64,000 bases of DNA from Bog-473 sp035552395 (GTDB lineage: Bacteria > Actinomycetota > Acidimicrobiia > Acidimicrobiales > RAAP-2). Below are positions 57,569-64,000 of the stretch, piece by piece. Each line of letters begins with the position of its first letter. The first letter of the stretch is position 1. The notes under the pieces are model-generated. The model searched no databases, was not told the DNA's origin, and saw only the letters and a program-made list of their open reading frames with translations. Position numbers and translations under genes: made by a program. The stretch covers positions 1 through 64,000 of the forward strand of contig DASZLL010000004.1 of the NCBI GenBank assembly GCA_035552395.1, in the 5' to 3' direction.

Positions 57569-59397
57569 GGCGCCTTCGAGCGAACTTCGAGCTCCAAGCC
57601 GTCGAATCGGCCGTCCGTGAGCCATCTTTCCAGCCGATCGCGATAGCCGAACCAGTCGCCCAGACCGCCCCGGTAGGCGCCCACGAGCGGGCTCCTCTCC
57701 TCGGGGTGGCCTTCGTTGTTGATGCGTGAGGGCGTACAGGCAGCCATGACCCGGCTCGCGTCGATGTACGCGTCCACGATCCCCTTGACCCACTCCTCCT
57801 CGGCCTCGGCGCTCACGTCGAAGACATCGGCGCCTTCTTGTGCGAGCAGCCCCACCGCTCGGCCGACGAACTCGCCGCCGAGCACAGCCAGCTGCGTGTA
57901 GTTGACCGTGACCACGGCCTGCTGGAATGGCGCCGGCATCACGAACAGGTTGGGAAAGCCCCGGGTCATCATGCCGAACACGGTGTGCGGGCCGTCGGCC
58001 CACTTGTCCGCCAGTGTGACGCCGCCACGCCCCACAATCTCGTGCCCGGCGCGGCGGAACAGCGGCGTCTGCTCGGGCTCGAAGCCCGTGCCGTAGATGA
58101 TGCAGTCGACCTCGTACTGCTGCCCGTCCACGACGGGCCCCTTTTTGGTGATCCGCTCGATGCCCGCCGGGCAGTCGATCAGCGTGATGTTGGGCGCGTT
58201 GAACGCCGGGAGGTACTCGTCGTGGAAGCAGGGCCGCTTGCAGATATAGCGGTAGTACGGCTTCAGGATGTCGGCCATGACCGGGTCGGACACAAGTTCC
58301 TCGACGCGGCGCCGGTGTGCCTCCATGACCTGGAAGTCGGTCTCCTCGCCGCTGCGCGCGATGTCCGCGCCGCTCATGCCTTCGGCGACCTTGGGGTGAT
58401 TGACGACCGCAAAGTGATGCGTCCACCCGTCGTCGACCTGGTCGACCTCCACCGGCAGGCCCAGCATGATGGCCTGGAAGTTGTCCATGCGGGCGCGCTG
58501 CCAGCCCGCCTCCAGCCCGTCGGCGAAGCCGGCGTCGGTGGAGCGGTTCCCCCGTTCGCCGATGGCGGACGGGGTGCGTTGGAAGACGTAGAGGCGTTTG
58601 GCCGATTCGACGAGGGGCGGCACGCACTGGATGCCGCTGGCGCCCGTTCCCAGGAGCGCGACGACCTTGTCTTCGAGGTTGGTGAGGGGCTCGTCGATGC
58701 TGCCCCCCGTGTACTCGTAGTCCCACCGGGCCGTGTGGAACGAGCGCCCTTCGTAGTCCTCCATGCCAGCGATGGCCGGCAGCTTCATGAGGTTGAGAAT
58801 CCCGACGGCCAAGACGTACCAGCGGCTGCGGATCTCGTCGCCGCGATCAGTGTGGAGCAGCCAGCGAGCTTCGTCCTCCTGCCACTCGGCGTGAGTGAGG
58901 CCGGTGTGGAACAGCGCGTCGTCCTCGAGTCGGTAGCGATCGGCGATCCGCTGGAGGTGGCCCCGGATCTCGTCACCCGACGCGTAACGTCGGGTGGGGA
59001 CGTAGTCGAACTCCTCGAGCATCGGGATGTACATGTACGACTCGACGTCGCACATGACGCCGGGGTAGCGGTTCCAGTACCAGGTGCCTCCGATGCCACC
59101 CGCCTGATCGACGATGCGGATTCGTTCTATGCCGGCCATCCGCAGGTTGGCCCCCGCGAGGACCCCGGCGATCCCGCCACCGACGATCACGACATCGACG
59201 ACGTCGTCGACCGGATCGCGCTCGATGGCCGGAGTGAACGGGTCGTCCCGGTAGCGCGAGAATTCGGCGTCCGCTTGCAGGTCGCGGATGTCGGACCGTC
59301 CCTCGACCAGTCGGCGATCGCGCTCGGCGAGGTACTTGGCGCGGACGGTCTCCCGGTCGAACTGCCGGGAGTCTGGTTCGGGTTGAGGTGTGGGCAC
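57565..59397 (-). CDS. Baeyer-Villiger / flavin-containing monooxygenase
   Basis: 610 residues. FAD motif VVIVGGGIAGVLAGANL near 70-85, the Baeyer-Villiger fingerprint form YEGRSFHTARWDY near 215-228 (FxGxxxHxxxW type), NADPH motif LLGTGASGIQ and a C-terminal ATG-like YGTGFEPEQTP. An N-terminal extension of about 65 residues is as in the larger BVMO groups. It would insert oxygen beside a ketone to give an ester or lactone. First gene of the operon with two-domain SDR and lactonase-like hydrolase. Start uncertain: GTG 59397 or TTG 59403, no clear ribosome site. Confidence 0.9.
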   Translation of the reverse strand: MPTPQPEPDSRQFDRETVRAKYLAERDRRLVEGRSDIRDLQADAEFSRYRDDPFTPAIERDPVDDVVDVVIVGGGIAGVLAGANLRMAGIERIRIVDQAGGIGGTWYWNRYPGVMCDVESYMYIPMLEEFDYVPTRRYASGDEIRGHLQRIADRYRLEDDALFHTGLTHAEWQEDEARWLLHTDRGDEIRSRWYVLAVGILNLMKLPAIAGMEDYEGRSFHTARWDYEYTGGSIDEPLTNLEDKVVALLGTGASGIQCVPPLVESAKRLYVFQRTPSAIGERGNRSTDAGFADGLEAGWQRARMDNFQAIMLGLPVEVDQVDDGWTHHFAVVNHPKVAEGMSGADIARSGEETDFQVMEAHRRRVEELVSDPVMADILKPYYRYICKRPCFHDEYLPAFNAPNITLIDCPAGIERITKKGPVVDGQQYEVDCIIYGTGFEPEQTPLFRRAGHEIVGRGGVTLADKWADGPHTVFGMMTRGFPNLFVMPAPFQQAVVTVNYTQLAVLGGEFVGRAVGLLAQEGADVFDVSAEAEEEWVKGIVDAYIDASRVMAACTPSRINNEGHPEERSPLVGAYRGGLGDWFGYRDRLERWLTDGRFDGLELEVRSKAP

Positions 59398-59510
59398 GGG
59401 CAATCAATCGGCGGGTTGGTCGAGCAGTTGCAACCGACGAAAGAGGTCGGTGTGCTGGCACATTAGCCCTGGGGCGATCAGCGGCGACAAAGGCCGCCGG
59501 AGCCCCAGCC

Positions 59511-59546
59511 CGAACCGGAGACCCGCCTTGGCGGGTCTCCGGTTCG
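59511..59546. promoter_or_regulatory. 17-base perfect inverted repeat in divergent promoter
   Basis: CGAACCGGAGACCCGCC, TT, GGCGGGTCTCCGGTTCG. Its right arm overlaps the -35 candidate TTCGAC (59543-59548), which is 16 bases from TATCCT (59565-59570) before the MFS gene. Both flanking genes point away, so it is not a normal terminator; an operator, perhaps for the MarR encoded at 61065, is most likely. Confidence 0.65.
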
Positions 59547-59580
59547 ACGGGCAGCAGAGACCGATATCCTCGAATTAGTT

Positions 59581-61068
59581 ATGGAAACACAACTATCCGC
59601 CGGAGCCCCGGCAGCCAGCGGACTCCACGAGCTGAGCAGGAACCGGCGGATCGGCATCTTGGCGATCTGCTCGATGAGCCTCCTGATCGTGGGCCTGGAC
59701 GTGACCATCGTGAACGTCGCGCTGCCCTCGATCGGGCACGATTTCAAATCGTCGATCTCGGGTCTCCAGTGGGTGGTCGATGCCTACACGTTGGTCCTGG
59801 CCAGCTTGCTCATGTTGTCCGGGTCCACGGCCGACAGGCTCGGACGGCGGCGCACCTTCGTCATCGGGCTCGCCGTCTTCTCGGCGGGTTCGCTGCTGTG
59901 CAGTCTCGCCCCGAATCAGGAATTCCTTGTGGTGTTCCGCATGCTGCAGGCGGTCGGCGGCTCCATGTTGAACCCGGTGGCCATGTCCATCATCACCAAC
60001 ACGTTCACCAACCCCAAAGAGCGTGCGCAGGCCGTCGGCGTCTGGGGAGCCGTCGTGGGAATCTCCATGGCGCTCGGCCCGGTGGTCGGCGGCCTGTTGG
60101 TGTCCTCCGCCGGTTGGCGGTCGATCTTCTGGATCAACATCCCCGTCGGCCTGGTTGCCATCGTGCTGACACTGCGCTACATCCCCGAGTCGAAGGCTCC
60201 GAGGGCACGGCGCTTCGACCCGGTGGGTCAGGCGCTCATGATCGTCCTGTTCGCCACCTTGACCTACGGGATCATCGAGGCGCCGAGCCGGGGATGGTCG
60301 TCTCCCATCATCCTCGCCTCGTTCGCTCTGGCCACCCTGGCCCTGGCCGGGTTCATACTCTACGAGCCGCAACGCGCCGACCCGCTGATCGACTTGCGGT
60401 TCTTCCGGTCGATCCCCTTCACCGCCGCGACGATCACGGCCATCGCCGCCTTCGCCACCCTCGGCGGCTTCCTGTTCCTCAACACGCTCTACCTGCAGGA
60501 GGTGCGCGGCCTTTCCCCATTGCATGCTGGCCTCGACACGCTCCCGATGGCCCTGATGACGATGGTGGCGTCGCCGATCTCGGGGCGCATCGTGGGGAGC
60601 CGGGGCGCCCGCATCCCCCTGGTGCTGTCGGGCGTCGCCCTGATGGTGGCGTGCGTCATGTTGGCGCAGATGGAGCCGACGACGCCGTTCACCTGGCTGT
60701 TCGCTGCCTATGTGGTCTTCGGACTCGGCTTCGGACTGGTGAACGCCCCCATCACCAACGCGGCGGTCTCCGGGATGCCGCGAGCTCAAGCCGGTGTGGC
60801 CTCCGCCGTCGCATCCACCTCCCGACAGCTCGGGCAGACCCTGGGCGTGGCCGTCGTGGGAGCCCTGGTCACATCGCAAGTGAAGGGCTCGTTCGGAGTG
60901 AACTTTGCCGCCGCCAGCCATGCGGGTTGGTGGACGCTGACGGCGTGTGGCGCCATCGTCTTGGTCCTCGGTGTCGTCGCCACCTCGCGCCGGGCGCTCG
61001 AATCGGCCCGGCGAACCGCGGCCGAGCTGAATCCGGAGGTCCTTGTCGGCGCAGAGGCCAGGTCATGA
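59581..61068 (+). CDS. MFS drug efflux transporter, DHA2 (EmrB/QacA) family
   Basis: 495 residues with about 14 hydrophobic segments. Motif D1-like LDVTIVNVALPSIGHDF in the first helix, motif A ADRLGRRRTFVIGL, and motif C GISMALGPVVGGLL mark DHA2 proton antiporters. It exports toxic or intermediate compounds across the cytoplasmic membrane. The short leader (about four bases after the predicted start site) suggests near-leaderless expression. Coupled to the MarR gene by ATGA; the palindrome upstream is the probable control site. Confidence 0.93.
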   Translation: METQLSAGAPAASGLHELSRNRRIGILAICSMSLLIVGLDVTIVNVALPSIGHDFKSSISGLQWVVDAYTLVLASLLMLSGSTADRLGRRRTFVIGLAVFSAGSLLCSLAPNQEFLVVFRMLQAVGGSMLNPVAMSIITNTFTNPKERAQAVGVWGAVVGISMALGPVVGGLLVSSAGWRSIFWINIPVGLVAIVLTLRYIPESKAPRARRFDPVGQALMIVLFATLTYGIIEAPSRGWSSPIILASFALATLALAGFILYEPQRADPLIDLRFFRSIPFTAATITAIAAFATLGGFLFLNTLYLQEVRGLSPLHAGLDTLPMALMTMVASPISGRIVGSRGARIPLVLSGVALMVACVMLAQMEPTTPFTWLFAAYVVFGLGFGLVNAPITNAAVSGMPRAQAGVASAVASTSRQLGQTLGVAVVGALVTSQVKGSFGVNFAAASHAGWWTLTACGAIVLVLGVVATSRRALESARRTAAELNPEVLVGAEARS

Positions 61069-61523
61069 CCCGGACGCGTCTTGTCCGCGACGCCGAGACG
61101 ACCGCGGCGTCGGATGCGTCACGCCTGGCGTGGTCGCTGATGTGCGACCTGGTCCTCAACAACGAACGGCGGCGTGAGGCCTCCGATGCGCTCGGGATGA
61201 GCTTCGGCCGCATCAAGGCCATTCGCCGGTTGGCTCGCGCACCGATGGCACTGTGGGAGCTGGCGTCGACCTTGGGCATCGACGCGCCCTATGCGACCGT
61301 GATCGTCGACGACCTGGAGGCACAGGGCCTGGTCCGGCGTCGACCCCATCCGTCGGATGGCCGAGCCAAAATCGTCGAAGTCACCCGCAAGGGAAGAGAC
61401 ATGGCGCGGCGGGCCGACAAGATCCTCAGTACACCCCCGCCCGCGCTCGCGTCACTCGATCCTGACGCGGTCAGCGAGCTGCTCCAGGTTTTGCAGACCG
61501 TCATCGAAACCCCGCCCGATTGA
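61065..61523 (+). CDS. MarR family transcriptional regulator
   Basis: 152 residues. MALWELASTLGIDAPYATVIVDDLEAQGLVRRRPHPSDGRAKIVEVTRKG covers the winged HTH and wing (PSDGRAK), with a dimerisation helix at each end. ATGA overlap with the efflux gene makes an efflux-MarR operon, a standard self-repressing design; ligand binding would induce export. Confidence 0.92.
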   Translation: MTRTRLVRDAETTAASDASRLAWSLMCDLVLNNERRREASDALGMSFGRIKAIRRLARAPMALWELASTLGIDAPYATVIVDDLEAQGLVRRRPHPSDGRAKIVEVTRKGRDMARRADKILSTPPPALASLDPDAVSELLQVLQTVIETPPD

Positions 61524-61572
61524 CGAGGGCCCCAAGTCGGGGCAGGGTTCGGCATGCACATCGGTGGCCGAC

Positions 61573-62343
61573 ATGAAGAGGACTGACGAGCTCCTCGACC
61601 TCCGGGGCAAGGTCGCCGTGGTGACCGGTGGCAGCCGCGGCATTGGTCGAGCGGTCGCTGAGGGCATGGCCTTGGCCGGGGCCGACGTCGTCATCGCCAG
61701 CCGCAAGCTCGAGAACTGTGAGGCCGCGGCGCGCGAGATCGCAGATTCGACCGGCCGTCGGGCCGTGGCCATCGCCTGCCACGTGGGCAAGTGGCAGGAC
61801 TGCGAGCATCTCGTCGACGCCGTCTACGACCGGTTGGGCCGTTGCGACGTGCTGGTCAACAACGCCGGCATGTCGCCCGCGTACGACGGACTCGCCACGG
61901 TCAGCGAGGAGCTCTACGACAAGGTGCACGCCACCAACGCCCGGGGGCCGTTCCGTTTGAGCGTCCTCATCGGGGATCGGATGGCCAGTGGCGATGGTGG
62001 ATCGATCATCAACATCTCGTCGGTGGGGTCCTGGCGGCCAAGCCCCATCGACCTGCCCTACGGCATGGCCAAGGCGGCCCTGAACGCTCTGACCCTCGGG
62101 CTGGCCGGCGCCTGGGCACCCAAGGTGCGGGTGAACCTCGTCCTCCCCAGCGCAACCGAGACCGACCTGAGCAGCGGCTGGCCGCCCGAAATGAAGGAAC
62201 GCGTCGCGGCGTCCAACCCGATGCAGCGCATGGCGCGCCCCGAGGACATTGTCGGCGCGTGCGTCTTCCTCGCCAGCGACGCCGCCAGCTACGTCAACGG
62301 GGCGCAGCTCGCCGTCGATGGAGGTCTCTACCGCACCTTGTGA
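61573..62343 (+). CDS. SDR family NAD(P)-dependent oxidoreductase
   Basis: 256 residues. TGGSRGIGRAVAEGM, NNAGMSPAYDGLATVSEELYDKV, NISSVGSWRPSPIDLPYGMAK (Ser, Tyr-X3-Lys) and the C-terminal NGAQLAVDGGLYRTL. The Arg/Ser after beta-2 (IASRKLE) suggests NADP preference. ATG 61573 chosen; GTG 61564 also possible. Convergent with the Rieske gene, with a short hairpin between the stops. Confidence 0.9.
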   Translation: MKRTDELLDLRGKVAVVTGGSRGIGRAVAEGMALAGADVVIASRKLENCEAAAREIADSTGRRAVAIACHVGKWQDCEHLVDAVYDRLGRCDVLVNNAGMSPAYDGLATVSEELYDKVHATNARGPFRLSVLIGDRMASGDGGSIINISSVGSWRPSPIDLPYGMAKAALNALTLGLAGAWAPKVRVNLVLPSATETDLSSGWPPEMKERVAASNPMQRMARPEDIVGACVFLASDAASYVNGAQLAVDGGLYRTL

Positions 62344-62356
62344 CGACGACGGCTGC

Positions 62357-62369
62357 CTGACGTGGTCAG
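62357..62369. terminator. short hairpin between convergent SDR and Rieske genes
   Basis: CTGAC, GTG, GTCAG, with a further GTCAGG at 62376. The stem is small and without a T tract; weak evidence. Confidence 0.3.
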
Positions 62370-63667
62370 TCCGCGGTCAGGTAGCGGTCGATCATCCGAT
62401 GCATGTGCAGGATGTTGCTCTCCTGCCGGCGGTTCAGCCGGATGCCCGGGCCACCGCGGGACTTCATCCCGATCTGGACGTGTTCCATGTTGGCGTAGTC
62501 CTGGTTGGTGATCTCGCCCCAGTCGCGCTCGATCCAGTCGGGGAAGAAGCGGCGCTTGGCCCGCTTCGGAGGCTCGCCCTGCTGGGGCCAATGCAGGAAC
62601 CAGGTGTCCTTGATGCAGCTGTCGGGGTCGGTGCCGTTGGGCCGGACGCGGAAGACAATGGCGATCCCGGGGTAGATGGGCCCGACCATGTTCGGGAAGA
62701 AGAGCACATCGTCCGCACTCGTCAGCTGGTCGTCCGCGAACTCCTCTACCGCCACACCCCGCGCCTCGAGCAGGGCGCGCCGGCCCTCCTGATAGCGGCT
62801 GAGCATCGTCGCGCCGTCGGCACCCGAGGCTCGCAGCTCCTCCACCAGTGCACTCTCGTCCTTGTAGAAAAGGCCCCCTAGCCCGGCGATGAAGGCCTCG
62901 AGGATCTCGGCCTCGTCGTACTGCCCCTCGACCAGCCCGAGGCGCGGGCTGGGGCGGAGCTGACGCCGCGCGTTGGGCAGTCGTCCGTAGTGAGCGTGGA
63001 TCCCGAGCGGTTCGTACTCGAGGCTGACGTCGTCGGTCCACGGCAGGAGCTGCGGGTGGGTGCCCTGCACGTGATAACCCTCGTTGAAGGCGTCGACGGC
63101 GACCTTCCAGTTGGCGGGCAACACGGTCGACAGATAGGTGCGGAGGTGCAGGCGGTCAAGGTGGTAAGGGGCGAGCAAAGCCGGCAGCGGGTCGAGATAG
63201 TCGAGCAGGGGCGGCGCATCGAGGCTGAGGCAGATCCACACGAAGCCGCCCCACCGGTCGACGCGCACCGCCTTGAGGCACGCGTCATCGGGAATGGCAT
63301 CGAACTCCTCGCGGTCGACGACCTCGACCAGCTTTCCGTCGAGGTCGTAGCGCCAGGCGTGGTAGCGGCAGCGGATGCATCCCTCCGGGAACCGGCCGAC
63401 GCCGTCGGCCAGCCTGGTCCCGCGGTGGAGGCACGTGTTGTGGAAGGCCCGCACCGTGTCGGGGGCGGAGCGGACCACCAGGATGGACTGGTCGCCGATC
63501 TGGTACTCGCAGAAGTCCCCGACGTCGGCGATCTCCTCGTCTCGGCAGGCCACCTGCCAGACGCGGGACCACAACCGGTCGAATTCCAACGCGGCAAAAT
63601 CTGGACTGGTGTACCTGGCCCGCGGAACGACGTCGTCCTCGCCGATCAAGACGTCTTCGAGGTCCAT
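62366..63667 (-). CDS. Rieske non-heme iron oxygenase, alpha subunit
   Basis: 433 residues. The Rieske cluster ligands are Cys79-x-His81 (CLHRG) and Cys100-xx-His103 (CRYHAW); the mononuclear iron site is NEGYHVQGTH with His199 and His204, plus the bridging Asp192. Members hydroxylate aromatic or alicyclic rings, or demethylate, with electrons from a ferredoxin reductase (none adjacent). ATG 63667 has GAAGGGG upstream. Usual length for ring-hydroxylating alpha subunits; no beta subunit is seen. Confidence 0.92.
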   Translation of the reverse strand: MDLEDVLIGEDDVVPRARYTSPDFAALEFDRLWSRVWQVACRDEEIADVGDFCEYQIGDQSILVVRSAPDTVRAFHNTCLHRGTRLADGVGRFPEGCIRCRYHAWRYDLDGKLVEVVDREEFDAIPDDACLKAVRVDRWGGFVWICLSLDAPPLLDYLDPLPALLAPYHLDRLHLRTYLSTVLPANWKVAVDAFNEGYHVQGTHPQLLPWTDDVSLEYEPLGIHAHYGRLPNARRQLRPSPRLGLVEGQYDEAEILEAFIAGLGGLFYKDESALVEELRASGADGATMLSRYQEGRRALLEARGVAVEEFADDQLTSADDVLFFPNMVGPIYPGIAIVFRVRPNGTDPDSCIKDTWFLHWPQQGEPPKRAKRRFFPDWIERDWGEITNQDYANMEHVQIGMKSRGGPGIRLNRRQESNILHMHRMIDRYLTAD

Positions 63668-63792
63668 GCTCGCCCCTTCTCCACTCTGCCTCATCCCGTT
63701 CGGGCCTCGGTCGAGTCCACGTTCGGCATCGCCATGCTACGGCGCACCGTCCGAACCCGTGGGGCCCACGGCGTGACGGGAGGGGCCGCTCC

Positions 63793-63798
63793 TATACT
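63793..63798 (+). promoter_or_regulatory. -10 box upstream of right-edge ligase
   Basis: TATACT, 44 bases before the GTG start at 63842. There is no clear -35. Confidence 0.4.
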
Positions 63799-63841
63799 GC
63801 GCCCGCTGCCCCGGGGAGGATCGACGCGGAAGGATGGGAAC

Positions 63842-64000
63842 GTGACGACCGCTGGATCGTCTGCACCTCTCGCCCCGCCGTTGGCCGAGATGCCGCTTCC
63901 CGCGCCCGACGCAGCGACCCTTCTCAGGCGCAATGTTGCCGAGCACGCCGAAGGTCCCGCCCTGCGCTTCGGCGCGCGAGTGTGGAGCCATCGCGATCTC
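63842..64000 (+). CDS. probable acyl-CoA ligase, N-terminus only (cut by window edge)
   Basis: The 53 visible residues include TLLRRNVAEHAEGPALRFGARVWSHRDL, the usual first helix and strand of AMP-dependent acyl-CoA synthetases. AAGGATGGGAAC precedes the GTG start. The catalytic motifs are beyond the window, so the call rests on the N-terminus alone. Confidence 0.6.
   Translation, partial: MTTAGSSAPLAPPLAEMPLPAPDAATLLRRNVAEHAEGPALRFGARVWSHRDL

Noticed and set aside
1..64000. CRISPR arrays, defence systems, prophage or insertion sequences
   Set aside because: No regularly spaced repeats, cas, toxin-antitoxin, integrase or transposase motifs were seen in any frame I examined.

Overview
The window is high-G+C DNA with frequent GTG starts, many ATGA/GTGA/TGATG gene overlaps and several apparently leaderless promoters (TANNNT, six bases, start codon). 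Together with F420/LLM-type, KstD-like, P450 and acyl-CoA metabolism genes this points to an actinomycete (Actinomycetota, perhaps an Acidimicrobiia- or Mycobacteriales-like lineage; the class is a guess). I see no rRNA, tRNA, CRISPR array, insertion sequence or phage gene.

Layout. 1-10.3 kb: a beta-oxidation style operon on the minus strand (double-hotdog dehydratase, two enoyl-CoA hydratases, acyl-CoA dehydrogenase), two divergent acyl-CoA ligases, a NIPSNAP-like protein, a metal-dependent amidohydrolase and an SDR. 10.3-17.7 kb: a second amidohydrolase, a GntR/FCD regulator, and a branched-chain-amino-acid-type ABC transporter with fused LivH-LivM permease, LivG, LivF and a divergent binding protein. 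18-26.3 kb: two DUF35/thiolase-like pairs, two more amidohydrolases and a 747-residue tandem CaiB/BaiF CoA-transferase. 26.5-34.9 kb: a four-gene operon (TPP enzyme, DUF1275, VIT-like, beta-hydroxyacid dehydrogenase) facing a TetR regulator, a small acidic protein, then an LLM monooxygenase/FAD oxidoreductase pair facing a MarR regulator. 35-43.3 kb: a second Liv-type binding lipoprotein without permease, class I aldolase, a cNMP-binding/TrxR-like fusion, VOC protein, phosphoesterase, cNMP-binding protein and SDR. 43.3-53.5 kb: P450 plus KstD-like flavoprotein, amidohydrolase, enoyl-CoA hydratase, second tandem CaiB/BaiF protein, MarR, TetR and a second P450. 53.5-64 kb: a phosphoesterase relic, phosphotriesterase-like lactonase, lactonase-like amidohydrolase, two-domain SDR, Baeyer-Villiger monooxygenase, MFS pump plus MarR, SDR, Rieske oxygenase and the start of another acyl-CoA ligase.

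How it fits together. This looks like a catabolic island for a carboxylated, probably cyclic or isoprenoid/steroid-like substrate: uptake by the Liv transporter, ring oxidation (P450, KstD-like, Rieske, BVMO), CoA activation by ligases or CoA-transferases, beta-oxidation, and side-chain release by DUF35/thiolase-like aldolases. Recurring AT-rich sites upstream of eight promoters, and a separate CATAGT-N4-ACTATG palindrome at three, suggest that the 4-37 kb part is one regulon. The substrate cannot be read from sequence. The best candidates for something undescribed are the amidohydrolase + tandem CaiB + DUF35/aldolase module and its two shared operators.
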